A stretch of 11,359 nt of DNA from Nitrospirota bacterium (GTDB taxonomy: Bacteria > Nitrospirota > Thermodesulfovibrionia > Thermodesulfovibrionales > Dissulfurispiraceae): assembly GCA_016212685.1 (NCBI GenBank), contig JACREW010000088.1:1-11359 (forward strand). Reading direction: 5' to 3'. Below are positions 1 to 7,269 of this stretch, one piece after another. The notes beneath the pieces are model-generated. The model was not told where the DNA came from and did not search any database. It worked only from the letters and a program-made list of their open reading frames with translations. A program made the position numbers and the translations under genes. The number at the start of each line of letters is the position of its first letter. Within the stretch, counting starts at the first letter, position 1.

Positions 1-1
1 G

Positions 2-1093
2 CCTATCGATGAGGAAGTAAAGAATGCGATGATTGATGCCTTTCCGCTGTTCGGCAACCCGTCGAGCGGGCACAGCATAGGCAGGGCCGCAAAGGCTGCC
101 GTGGATAATGCGCGAAGGCAGGTTGCGGATTTGATTGGAGCGGATACGTCGGAAATAATCTTCACATCCGGCGGGACAGAATCTAATAATTTAGCGATTA
201 TCGGCACGGCGTATAAACATCAAAGGGGGCACATAATAACATCCGTTATCGAACACCCTGCTGTTTTAAATCCTGTGAAGTGGCTTGAAACAAAAGGATT
301 CGAGGCCACGTATCTTCCTGTAGATTCAAACGGTCAGGTTTCTCCGGATGATGTGAAGAAGGCGATAAGGAGAGATACATTTCTCATAACAGTTATGCAC
401 TCGAACAATGAAACGGGCGTGCTTCAGCCGGTTAAGGAAATAGGACATATTGCGCATGAGTACGATATAACTTTTCATTCCGACGCCGCGCAGAGTATCG
501 GAAAAATGGAAGTCCGAATTCCCGGTTTAATGACTGATATGCTGACCGTAGTAGCGCATAAATTTTACGGGCCTAAAGGAATCGGCGCGTTATACATGAG
601 GAACGGAGTTGACTTGCTGCCGTTGATGTTCGGCGCCGGGCATGAGAGGGGCATACGGCCCGGAACGGAAAGTGTCATAGGAATTGCAGGCCTCGGAAAG
701 GCATGCGAAACAGCAGGGCGTAATATGTCTTTTCGATATGACTATGCGCTTAAACTCAGGGACATGCTTTTTTCTCTGCTGGGGAATAAGCTCGATATAA
801 AACTGAATGGACATAAGACATCGAGGCTGCCGAATACGCTGAATGTTTCTACAAGTGGTGTTATAGGAAATGATCTCGTCGAAAAGTTGAAAGACAGCGT
901 TGCCTTTTCTACCGGCTCAGCGTGTCACTCCGGAACTTGCAAACCTTCGCCGGTCTTAAAGGCGATGGGATTATCCGACGAGGATGCGCTTTCGTCGATC
1001 AGACTGAGCGTGGGCAAAGACAATACTCCGGATGAAATTCAGGGCGCTTCGGAATTGATAATTGAATGCGTAAAAGAATTGAAAAGCAGATAA
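2..1093 (+). CDS. Cysteine desulfurase / selenocysteine lyase-like, 5'-truncated
   Basis: Class V aminotransferase-fold PLP enzyme that removes sulfur from cysteine (or selenium from selenocysteine) to give alanine and an enzyme-bound persulfide for Fe-S cluster or thio-cofactor assembly. The frame is open from base 2, before the first ATG at 29, and reads PIDEEVKNAM, so about ten N-terminal residues, including the usual YLDNNATT stretch, lie off the left edge. Numbered from the ATG at 29, visible motifs are TSGGTESNN (46-54), HSDAAQS (150-156, PLP-ring contact), AHKFYGPKG (176-184, PLP Schiff-base Lys178) and the catalytic loop GSACHSGTCKPSPVL (296-310) with Cys299 and an extra Cys304. The ACHS...PSPVL loop and the FGAGHERGIRPGTE segment resemble eukaryotic-type selenocysteine lyase as much as IscS/NifS, so substrate preference is open. 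A promoter-like sequence lies between it and the ATP synthase genes, suggesting separate transcription. Confidence 0.93.
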   Translation, partial: PIDEEVKNAMIDAFPLFGNPSSGHSIGRAAKAAVDNARRQVADLIGADTSEIIFTSGGTESNNLAIIGTAYKHQRGHIITSVIEHPAVLNPVKWLETKGFEATYLPVDSNGQVSPDDVKKAIRRDTFLITVMHSNNETGVLQPVKEIGHIAHEYDITFHSDAAQSIGKMEVRIPGLMTDMLTVVAHKFYGPKGIGALYMRNGVDLLPLMFGAGHERGIRPGTESVIGIAGLGKACETAGRNMSFRYDYALKLRDMLFSLLGNKLDIKLNGHKTSRLPNTLNVSTSGVIGNDLVEKLKDSVAFSTGSACHSGTCKPSPVLKAMGLSDEDALSSIRLSVGKDNTPDEIQGASELIIECVKELKSR

Positions 1094-1098
1094 TTATT

Positions 1099-1130
1099 GC
1101 GATAATAACTTTATAAAAAATTATAATCGC
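1099..1130 (+). other. Hairpin between desulfurase and ATP synthase operon
   Basis: GCGATAATAA (1099-1108) and TTATAATCGC (1121-1130) form a ten-position stem with one A-A mismatch and a 12-nt A/T-rich loop. It lies six bases after the desulfurase stop codon. There is no T-run after it, so it is not a standard intrinsic terminator, but it may stabilise the 3' end of the upstream mRNA or be a weak terminator. Confidence 0.35.
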
Positions 1131-1138
1131 CCAAATTC

Positions 1139-1167
1139 TTGACAAATAAAAACACGTGTGGTAATGT
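1139..1167 (+). promoter_or_regulatory. Candidate sigma-70 promoter of the ATP synthase operon
   Basis: A perfect TTGACA -35 box (1139-1144) is followed after 17 bp by TAATGT (1162-1167). This weak -10 is helped by a TG dinucleotide one base upstream (extended -10 form). The leader to the first ATG at 1215 would be about 40 nt. No other good -35 was seen in the 121-bp gap. The assignment is by consensus match only. Confidence 0.45.
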
Positions 1168-1214
1168 TCACATCAATCTTTTTTAAATAATACCAAGGCT
1201 CGGGGTGGTAAGTT

Positions 1215-1634
1215 ATGTTAGAATTCAATCAGTGGTTTTTTGTTCTTCTCGCAAATTTTCTTATCCTGTTTTTTGCGCTGAGCGCGCTCCTTTTTAAACC
1301 CCTCGCAAAGGTATTCAAAGAAAGAGAAGCCGCTACAAGCGGCGCCATAGAAGAAGCAAAATCGCTTTCCTCGAAAAAAGAACATGCCCTCGCTGAGATG
1401 AGCGCAGAGCTTTCTTCCGCAAGAGGCAGGGCGAAGGAGACATTCGGATCGCTGCGCGAAGAGGGCCTCGCGAGGCAAAAAGAAACTCTTTCCAGGTCTG
1501 AGGCGGAAGCTGTGGCGATGATCGAAAGCGCGAGGAAGGAGCTTCAGGCAGAGGCAGGGAAGGCGCGTTCCGCTTTGAAGGCGGATATCGAAAAATTTTC
1601 CGAAGAAATAGTCAACAAACTGGTGAAGGCATGA
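1215..1634 (+). CDS. atpF2: ATP synthase F0 subunit b' (first of two b-type subunits)
   Basis: Peripheral-stalk subunit of F-type ATP synthase that helps hold F1 still against rotor torque. The 139-aa product has one hydrophobic segment at about residues 6-27, then a KPLAKVFKEREAAT region and a long, strongly charged Ala/Glu/Lys-rich coiled coil to the C-terminus, which is the b/b' architecture. It has no signal peptide, unlike the second b gene that follows. A GGGGTGG ribosome-binding stretch at 1202-1208 supports the start at 1215. Its last codons overlap the next ATG (ATGA at 1631-1634), indicating translational coupling. The b' assignment rests on position (first of a tandem b pair) and general architecture; b and b' are hard to tell apart by eye. 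Confidence 0.85.
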   Translation: MLEFNQWFFVLLANFLILFFALSALLFKPLAKVFKEREAATSGAIEEAKSLSSKKEHALAEMSAELSSARGRAKETFGSLREEGLARQKETLSRSEAEAVAMIESARKELQAEAGKARSALKADIEKFSEEIVNKLVKA

Positions 1635-2236
1635 GAAAGATTTCAAATTTCAAATTTCAAATTTCAAATAAGATAATTTCTATCAGCCCGGCAATCTGCA
1701 TCCTGCTGCTTGTATTGCAGAGTTCTTCCGCCTTCGCATCCGGCGGTGAGCAAGGCGGTTCGTTAATGGAGTGGGTATGGAGGATAGTCAATTTCGCAGT
1801 GCTTGTATTGCTGCTCGTCAAATTCGTAGCCAAGCCGCTCAAGGGTTATCTCCAGCAGCGGAAGGAATTGATCGAAAAGAGCATTAAAGAAGCGCAGGAG
1901 GCAAAGGCGCTCGCATTAAAGGCCCTTGCGGAGGTCGAGGAAAGGCTTAAGGTCAAAGACAAGGAAATTGAGGAAATTATTTCTTCTGCAAAAGGCTCCG
2001 GCGAAAGAGAAAAGGAAAGGCTTATCGAGGAAGGAGAGAAGCTGAAGGTCAAGATATTGGAGCAGGCCAAGACAAATATCGACTTTGAAGTAAAAATGGC
2101 AAAAGAGGCTATTAAGGCGGAGGCAGTCGAGACTGCAATGCAGCTTGCCGAGGAAAGGATAAAGGCTAAGATGACGAAGGAAGATCAGGAGAGACTCCTG
2201 AAAGAATCTCTTAAATTGATAGAGGGACGAAATTGA
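1631..2236 (+). CDS. atpF: ATP synthase F0 subunit b, with N-terminal signal peptide
   Basis: Second peripheral-stalk b subunit, 201 aa. Residues 1-37 form a signal-peptide-like leader: basic N-terminus, hydrophobic core AICILLLVL (21-29) and an AFA|SG cleavage-like site near 37. A second hydrophobic segment at about 48-67 (VWRIVNFAVLVLLLVKFV) is the membrane anchor. The rest is coiled coil (KGYLQQRKELIEKSI onward) and would bind delta/F1. Leader-bearing b subunits are known in Deltaproteobacteria and relatives, so the start at 1631, overlapping the b' stop, is kept; the next in-frame Met (codon 1766) would remove the leader. Oddity: codons 4-13 are made of four tandem copies of TTTCAAA (see repeat at 1641). 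The gene ends by overlapping the TTG start of atpH. Confidence 0.9.
   Translation: MRKISNFKFQISNKIISISPAICILLLVLQSSSAFASGGEQGGSLMEWVWRIVNFAVLVLLLVKFVAKPLKGYLQQRKELIEKSIKEAQEAKALALKALAEVEERLKVKDKEIEEIISSAKGSGEREKERLIEEGEKLKVKILEQAKTNIDFEVKMAKEAIKAEAVETAMQLAEERIKAKMTKEDQERLLKESLKLIEGRN
1641..1668 (+). repeat. Heptanucleotide tandem repeat (TTTCAAA)4 inside atpF
   Basis: Four perfect tandem copies of TTTCAAA lie within the first 13 codons of atpF and are translated as SNFKFQISN. Seven is not a multiple of three, so gain or loss of one copy would shift the reading frame. Related period-7 motifs occur at 5192, 11018 and 11211. Confidence 0.9.
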
Positions 2237-2772
2237 AAAAAGCAAAGGGTGCAAAAAGATACGCTAAGCAGTTTTTAAACACGGTAGATCCGGGAGAAGT
2301 GCCTCAGGCAATAGAACAGTTAAGCGCCGTCTCCAGCCTGATGGAAAAGGACAAAAAGTTTAAAAACCTCATGACCGGTCCGATCTTCAGCGAAACGGAA
2401 AACAAACAGATTATCGGTTATTTGGGGCAGAAGCTTAAGATGTCTGATAAGACCGTTAAGTATCTCCAGTATCTTGCGGCAATAAAGGCAATCAGCGCAA
2501 TGCCCGAGATCGTGGGAGCCATCGTTGCCGCATATCTCGATATGAAGAAAAGGGCAAGGGCGGTTGTGACGTCGCCTGTTCAGGTAAGCAGGGATTACGA
2601 AGAGGAGCTTAAAAGCTCTTTAAAAGGGCTTACAGGAAAAGATATCGATATAGAATTTATGATAGACCCGGCCCTCCTCGGAGGTGTCCGCATAAAGGTC
2701 GGCAGCACAATGTATGACAGCAGCATAAAAGGCCAGTTAGGGCTTTTGAGAGATAAGCTTATAAAGGGGTGA
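2233..2772 (+). CDS. atpH: ATP synthase F1 subunit delta (OSCP)
   Basis: Delta/OSCP subunit, 179 aa, which connects the b/b' stalk to the top of the alpha3beta3 head. N-terminal domain: KGAKRYAKQFL...EVPQAIEQLSAVSSLM. C-terminal domain: VVTSPVQVSRDYEEELKSSL, then DIEFMIDPALLGGVRIKVGSTMYDSSIKGQL, whose GGxRIKVG...D.S.KGQL core is the family hallmark. The start is TTG at 2233, overlapping the atpF stop (TTGA) with a GAGGGACG Shine-Dalgarno-like stretch just upstream. A non-ATG start overlapping the previous stop fits tight coupling. It ends four bases before the atpA ATG. Length is normal for the family. Confidence 0.94.
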   Translation: MKKAKGAKRYAKQFLNTVDPGEVPQAIEQLSAVSSLMEKDKKFKNLMTGPIFSETENKQIIGYLGQKLKMSDKTVKYLQYLAAIKAISAMPEIVGAIVAAYLDMKKRARAVVTSPVQVSRDYEEELKSSLKGLTGKDIDIEFMIDPALLGGVRIKVGSTMYDSSIKGQLGLLRDKLIKG

Positions 2773-2776
2773 TCGA

Positions 2777-4285
2777 ATGGAAATCAAAGTGGAAGAGATC
2801 AGCGAGTATCTGAAAAAACAAATAGCCGATTTCGAAAAGCGCGTCGATGTCAGCGAGGTCGGCATAGTTACCAATGTCGGCGACGGTATTTCGAGGGTCT
2901 ACGGCCTTGATAACTGCATGGCATCGGAGCTTCTTGAGTTCCCCAACGGCGTATTCGGAATGGCCCTTAACCTCGAAGAAGATATGGTCGGCGCGGTTCT
3001 TTTCGGAGAGGACACCTTAATCAAAGAGGGCGACGTCGTAAAGCGGACCGGAAAGATTATGTCCGTTCCCGCCGGAGAAGAGATGGTAGGCAGGGTTATT
3101 AACGCCATCGGCCAGCCTATCGACGGCAAGGGGCCGATCAATGCCAAAGCAAGCAGGATAGTCGATGTTGTCGCTCCTGGCATTGTCGACAGGCAGCCTG
3201 TTAGAGAGCCTTTGCAGACGGGAGTAAAGGCAATAGACGCAATGATCCCTGTCGGGAGGGGGCAGAGAGAGCTTATAATAGGCGAACGCCAGACATGAAA
3301 GACTGCAATAGCTATTGACGCGATCATTAACCAGAAAGGCAGCGGCGTTATTTGCATATATGTTGCGGTAGGCCAGAAGAGGGCGTCCGTCGCCCGTGTC
3401 GTCAAGACCCTTGAGGAGCACGGAGCAATGGATCACACCATTATTGTTTCAGCGACGGCCAGCGAGCCGGCGCCGCTTCAGTATATAGCGCCTTATACAG
3501 GCTGCGCAATCGGAGAATATTTCAGGGACAGTGGGAAACACGCATTGATAATATATGATGACTTGAGCAAGCAGTCTACAGCATATAGGCAGCTCTCGCT
3601 GCTTTTGAGGCGTCCTCCCGGACGTGAGGCATTCCCGGGCGATGTTTTTTATCTCCACTCGAGGCTGCTCGAAAGGGCCGCAAAATTGAGCGACGAACTC
3701 GGCGGCGGTTCATTGACCGCATTGCCGATAATCGAAACACAGGCGGGTGACGTTTCCGCGTATATTCCTACAAACGTTATATCGATCACGGACGGACAGA
3801 TATATCTCGAACCCGACCTTTTTTATGCCGGCATCAGGCCGGCGGTTAACGTCGGTCTTTCGGTCAGCCGTGTCGGCGGCGCGGCGCAGACAAAGGCAAT
3901 GAAGCAGGTTGCGGGAACGCTGAGGCTCGACCTCGCGCAGTTCAGGGAACTCGCTGCATTCGCGCAGTTCGGCTCCGATCTCGATAAATCGACACTCGCG
4001 CAGATCGAAAGAGGCAGGAGGATGGTCGAGATACTGAAGCAGGACCAGTATGTTCCGCTTCCGGTCGAAGATCAGGTAGCCTTAATATTTGCCGGTTCTC
4101 AGGGACATCTCGATGACATACCTGTAGAAGCGCTTAAGAGATTTGAGGCTGAGTTCTTCGCCTTTATAAAGGATAAAAAGGCCGATGTGAGAAACGAACT
4201 GCGTGAGAAAAAAGCAATAGACGACACCTTGAAAGAAAAACTCAGCGCAGCGATCGCAGAATTCAAGAAGGGATTTGTAATTTAA
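2777..4285 (+). CDS. atpA: ATP synthase F1 subunit alpha, interrupted by an in-frame TGA in the P-loop
   Basis: Alpha subunit of F1, the non-catalytic nucleotide-binding partner of beta. The frame runs MEIKVEEISEYLKKQ... to GERQT, stops at TGA (3296-3298, codon 174), and continues in the same frame as KTAIAIDAIINQKGSG... to the natural TAA at 4283-4285; total 502 codons, the normal alpha length. The TGA takes the place of the invariant second Gly of Walker A (GxxxxGKT, codons 169-176), one G-to-T change from GGA. Everything else looks intact: DDLSKQ, RRPPGREAFPGDVFYLHSRLLERA, the ITDGQIYLE segment and the arginine finger in VSRVGGAAQ. TGA is used as a normal stop by several neighbours, so general recoding is unlikely. 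Read literally the gene is broken; a base-call or assembly error or a recent mutation is more likely than long decay. A downstream ATG at 3428 is preceded by a weak GGAG, but a product starting there would lack the P-loop. Confidence 0.93.
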
Positions 4286-4312
4286 GGCTATATGCTATAT
4301 AAGGGGTAGATA

Positions 4313-5185
4313 ATGCCGGGGTTAAAAGAGATACGAAAGAGAATAGGCTCTGTCAAGAGCACAAAACAGATTACCAAGGCCATGAAAATGGTTGCGGCAG
4401 CCAAGTTCAGAAAGGCCCAGACAAGGATACTCGAACTTCGCCCTTATGCCGATAAGATGAACTCGGTTCTTACATCCCTCGCAAAGACTGTCGAGACAGG
4501 GCATCCGTTGCTCGAAATAAGGCCAAGGAAAAGGATTGAGGTGCTGGCGCTTACCGGCGACAAGGGTCTCTGCGGCGCCTTTAATACCAATATAATGAAG
4601 GCTGCCTTCAAGCTCATCAAGGAAATGCAGTCGGACACCATAGATGTGAGCGTCAGCGCTATCGGAAAGAAAGGAACAGACCTCTTAAAGAGGAGGGGAT
4701 TAGTAACGCGCCAGTCATGGCTGGGCATTGCGGGAAGAATATCCTATCTGAATGCAAAGGAAATCACCGGCGATATTATCGAAAATTACATTAATGAAAC
4801 CTTTGATGAGGTCATTCTCATTTACAATGAATTCAAATCGGCCCTTGTCCAGAAGGTCTCCGTGGTCCGTCTTTTACCCCTCGCACCGGTAAAGACAGAA
4901 GAATCCGAAGTTCAGGAGCCGGCAGCATCCTTTATTTATGAGCCTTCGCAGCAGGCAATATTCGACAATCTGCTGCCGAAGAACCTTGAAATACAGGTAT
5001 TCAGGGCATTGCTCGAATCACAGGCATCGGAAGAGGCCGCGAGGATGACTGCAATGGAGAACGCCACAAAGGCGGCAGATGATATGATAGCAAGCCTGAC
5101 GCTGCAATACAACAAGGCAAGACAGGCATCCATTACAAAAGAGCTTATGGACATAGTGGGCGGCGTCGAGGCATTAAAAGCGTAG
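4313..5185 (+). CDS. atpG: ATP synthase F1 subunit gamma
   Basis: Central-shaft subunit, 290 aa, whose rotation drives conformational change in the beta subunits. The N-terminal helix MPGLKEIRKRIGSVKSTKQITKAMKMVAAAKF and the C-terminal helix NATKAADDMIASLTLQYNKARQASITKELMDIVGG form the coiled-coil axle and are the most conserved parts of the family. The middle has the Rossmann-like domain with LTGDKGLCGAFNTNI. The start is supported by AAGGGG at 4301-4306. It sits 27 bp after atpA and 74 bp before atpD. Length and motifs are normal. Confidence 0.97.
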   Translation: MPGLKEIRKRIGSVKSTKQITKAMKMVAAAKFRKAQTRILELRPYADKMNSVLTSLAKTVETGHPLLEIRPRKRIEVLALTGDKGLCGAFNTNIMKAAFKLIKEMQSDTIDVSVSAIGKKGTDLLKRRGLVTRQSWLGIAGRISYLNAKEITGDIIENYINETFDEVILIYNEFKSALVQKVSVVRLLPLAPVKTEESEVQEPAASFIYEPSQQAIFDNLLPKNLEIQVFRALLESQASEEAARMTAMENATKAADDMIASLTLQYNKARQASITKELMDIVGGVEALKA

Positions 5186-5191
5186 TGAACA

Positions 5192-5234
5192 AAGCGTCAA
5201 GCGTCAAGCGCTCTGCGCACGATGCATAACGCTT
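5192..5234 (+). repeat. AAGCGTC heptamer repeat and inverted partner before atpD
   Basis: The 74-bp atpG-atpD gap holds AAGCGTC (5192-5198), AAGCGTC (5199-5205) and AAGCGCT (5206-5212), a period-7 tandem array. ACGCTT at 5229-5234 is the reverse complement of AAGCGT, and GCGC-TCT-GCGC (5208-5218) can form a small inner hairpin. The structure would lie just upstream of the atpD ribosome-binding site. Confidence 0.7.
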
Positions 5235-5245
5235 AACGAATATAC

Positions 5246-5251
5246 AGGAGG
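5246..5251 (+). promoter_or_regulatory. Strong Shine-Dalgarno of atpD
   Basis: A perfect AGGAGG lies eight bases before the atpD ATG. It is stronger than the sites of the other genes in the operon, which fits the need for three beta copies per complex, although alpha is needed equally and its start (2777) has only a weaker GGGG-type site (2766-2769). Confidence 0.75.
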
Positions 5252-5259
5252 TCGTAATA

Positions 5260-6675
5260 ATGAACGAAGGTAGAGTCTCTCAGGTAATCGGTGCGGTTGT
5301 TGATGTGGAGTTCGACAAAGAGCTTCCGGCAATACTTAACTCATTGAAGATAGAGTCGCCGGGCGACGCTGCAAAGGGTATTTCTGCAATGGATATTACC
5401 ATCGAGGTTGCGTCCCATCTCGGCGACAACAAGGTAAGGACAATAGCAATGCAGACCACTGACGGTGTTGTTCGCGGGATGAAGGTCGTTGACAGCGGCA
5501 AGCCTATAACTATCCCGGTCGGCAAAGGCACCCTCGGAAGGATTATGAATGTCGTAGGGGAGCCTTATGACAAGCTCGGACCGATAGAGACAACTGACAG
5601 GCTGCCTATTCACAGACTCGCTCCTGACTTTACAGAACAGGAACCTGTATCTCAGGTCTTTGAGACCGGCGTTAAAGTCTTTGACCTCCTTGTCCCCTTC
5701 GTCAGAGGCGGTAAGATGGGAATGTTCGGCGGAGCCGGCGTAGGTAAGACAGTCGTTATTATGGAGATGATCCATAACATCGCTCTGAAGCACGGGGGTG
5801 TTTCAGTTTTTGCCGGTGTCGGTGAGAGAACAAGAGAAGGCAACGATCTTTACAGGGAAATGAAGGAATCGGGCGTTGTCAACAATGTCGCCCTGATTTA
5901 CGGGCAGATGAACGAGCCTCCCGGAGCAAGACTGAGGGTCGCCCTTACTGCCCTTACAGCATCGGAATACTTCAGGGATCAGGGGCAGGATGTTCTTATC
6001 TTTATAGACAATATATTCAGATATACACTTGCCGGTTCGGAGGTTTCGGCGCTCTTAGGAAGAATGCCTTCAGCGGTCGGTTACCAGCCGAACCTTGGCA
6101 CCGACATGGGACAGCTTCAGGAAAGGATTACGACAACAAAGAAGGGATCGATTACATCGATGCAGGCGATATATGTTCCTGCGGACGACCTGACAGATCC
6201 CGCGGTCGCAACTGCATTTACCCATCTCGACGGAACAGTCGTTCTTTCGAGGCAGATAGCGGAACTCGGCATATATCCTGCCGTTGACCCGCTCGATTCC
6301 ACATCACGCGCGCTCGACCCGAAGGTCATCGGCGAAGATCACTATGCTGTTGCGAGAAAAGTGCAGTCCATCCTCCAGAGGTATAAAGAGCTTCAGGACA
6401 TCATCGCAATCCTCGGCATGGAAGAGCTTTCGGAAGACGACAAGCTTACCGTTTCGCGTGCAAGAAAGATTCAGAGGTTTCTCAGCCAGCCTTTCAGTGT
6501 GGCGGAGGTGTTTACGGGAACTCCCGGAAAATACGTAAAGCTTGAAGATACCATAAAGGGATTCAAGGCCATTGCCGATGGCCAGTATGATGATATGCCC
6601 GAGCAGGCATTCTATATGACAGGAACCATTGAAGAGGCCGAAGAAAAGGCAAGGAAGCTCGGCTGGAGCAGATAA
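5260..6675 (+). CDS. atpD: ATP synthase F1 subunit beta (catalytic)
   Basis: Catalytic subunit of F1, 471 aa. Walker A is intact: GGAGVGKT (157-164, Lys163). The catalytic glutamate is in GVGERTREGND (Glu189), Walker B is LIFIDN (Asp250), and the DELSEED lever is present as MEELSEDD near residue 387. The N-terminal beta-barrel domain (GRVSQVIGAVVDVEF) and C-terminal helical domain (RAIQ-type RARKIQRFLSQPF, EVFTGTPGKYV) are complete. Slight oddity: the catalytic-domain segment usually written FRFTQAGSEVS reads FRYTLAGSEVS (Tyr255, Leu257). The start is fixed by AGGAGG at 5246. Next gene atpC follows after 26 bp. Confidence 0.98.
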   Translation: MNEGRVSQVIGAVVDVEFDKELPAILNSLKIESPGDAAKGISAMDITIEVASHLGDNKVRTIAMQTTDGVVRGMKVVDSGKPITIPVGKGTLGRIMNVVGEPYDKLGPIETTDRLPIHRLAPDFTEQEPVSQVFETGVKVFDLLVPFVRGGKMGMFGGAGVGKTVVIMEMIHNIALKHGGVSVFAGVGERTREGNDLYREMKESGVVNNVALIYGQMNEPPGARLRVALTALTASEYFRDQGQDVLIFIDNIFRYTLAGSEVSALLGRMPSAVGYQPNLGTDMGQLQERITTTKKGSITSMQAIYVPADDLTDPAVATAFTHLDGTVVLSRQIAELGIYPAVDPLDSTSRALDPKVIGEDHYAVARKVQSILQRYKELQDIIAILGMEELSEDDKLTVSRARKIQRFLSQPFSVAEVFTGTPGKYVKLEDTIKGFKAIADGQYDDMPEQAFYMTGTIEEAEEKARKLGWSR

Positions 6676-6701
6676 TATTAATTTCAAATTAAGGAAATGA
6701 A

Positions 6702-7112
6702 ATGGAAAATAAATTGAGATTGGACATCGTGACACCGCATGGGCTTGTGCTGAGCGAGGATGTCGATGAGGTGGCGGCAACCGGCACAGAGGGAGAGTTC
6801 GGAGTGCTGCCCGGACACGTGCCGTTTATTACAACCCTTAAGATAGGCATGCTCGTCTTGAAAAAAGACAGCAAGACCGAGTATGTGTTCGTGAGTTCGG
6901 GTTATGCTGAAGTCTCTCCGGATAAGGTCGTTATACTTGCCGACAGCGCGGAAAGATCTGAAGACATCGATGTTGAAAGAGCTAAGGCAGCTATAAAGCG
7001 CGCGGAGGAGAGATTGAGACAGGAAGAAAAGGTAGATTTTGCGCGGGCCACAGCAGCCCTTGAAAGGGCGGCCATAAGGATTCAGATAGCTGAGAGAAGG
7101 GTAGCGCGCTGA
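6702..7112 (+). CDS. atpC: ATP synthase F1 subunit epsilon
   Basis: Epsilon subunit, 136 aa. It binds the foot of gamma and, through its C-terminal helices, can inhibit ATP hydrolysis. The N-terminal beta-sandwich is clear (LRLDIVTPHGLVLSEDVDEV, TEGEFGVLPGHVPFITTLKIG), followed by two charged C-terminal helices (VERAKAAIKRAEERLRQEE and FARATAALERAAIRIQIAERR), so it is the long, inhibitory-capable form. AAGGA at 6691-6695 supports the start. It is the last gene of the operon; an intrinsic terminator follows 31 bp after the stop codon. Confidence 0.96.
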   Translation: MENKLRLDIVTPHGLVLSEDVDEVAATGTEGEFGVLPGHVPFITTLKIGMLVLKKDSKTEYVFVSSGYAEVSPDKVVILADSAERSEDIDVERAKAAIKRAEERLRQEEKVDFARATAALERAAIRIQIAERRVAR

Positions 7113-7143
7113 CAGAGAATACGAGATAACTTTGACATTACGG

Positions 7144-7171
7144 AAAAAGGCGGCTCTGCCGCCCTTTTTTT
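7144..7171 (+). terminator. Intrinsic terminator of the ATP synthase operon
   Basis: GGCGGC (7149-7154), loop TCT, GCCGCC (7158-7163), then C and seven Ts (7165-7171). Five As (7144-7148) before the stem can pair with the T-run, so it may also work on the opposite strand. It is the only textbook rho-independent terminator I see in the window. Confidence 0.93.
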
Positions 7172-7252
7172 ATAGTTCTTAACTCCCTCAACTAATTTAC
7201 TTTACGCCAAAGGATTTGAACGCTGTTGCGAGTCAACGGCTTACGATGTTTA

Positions 7253-7261
7253 TGGTATAAT
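7253..7261 (+). promoter_or_regulatory. Extended -10 promoter of cysE-cysS
   Basis: TG-G-TATAAT is a perfect extended -10 element. No good -35 sits 16-18 bp upstream, as often tolerated when the TG extension is present. The -10 ends only eight bases before the ATG at 7270, so transcription would start at or next to the start codon, predicting a leaderless mRNA. Confidence 0.6.
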
Positions 7262-7269
7262 TCACAACG

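Noticed and set aside
1218..1646. 142-codon minus-strand frame opposite atpF2
   Set aside because: It is a codon-bias shadow of the Ala/Glu/Lys-rich coiled coil; it has no recognisable domain and lies wholly opposite a clear gene.
3296..3298. UGA reassigned to glycine throughout the genome
   Set aside because: Five genes in the window end in TGA at positions that fit operon overlaps or family length, and no other gene here has an internal TGA.
3296..3340. Selenocysteine insertion at the atpA TGA
   Set aside because: The nearby palindrome CAATAGCTATTG (3306-3317) has no loop of SECIS type, and a selenocysteine in the P-loop has no biochemical sense; the codon is one base from the expected GGA.
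7173..7269. Small gene or RNA in the gap between the terminator and cysE
   Set aside because: Only the extended -10 element is convincing; there is no hairpin, T-box or other leader structure in the 97 bp, and the predicted transcript starts at the ATG.
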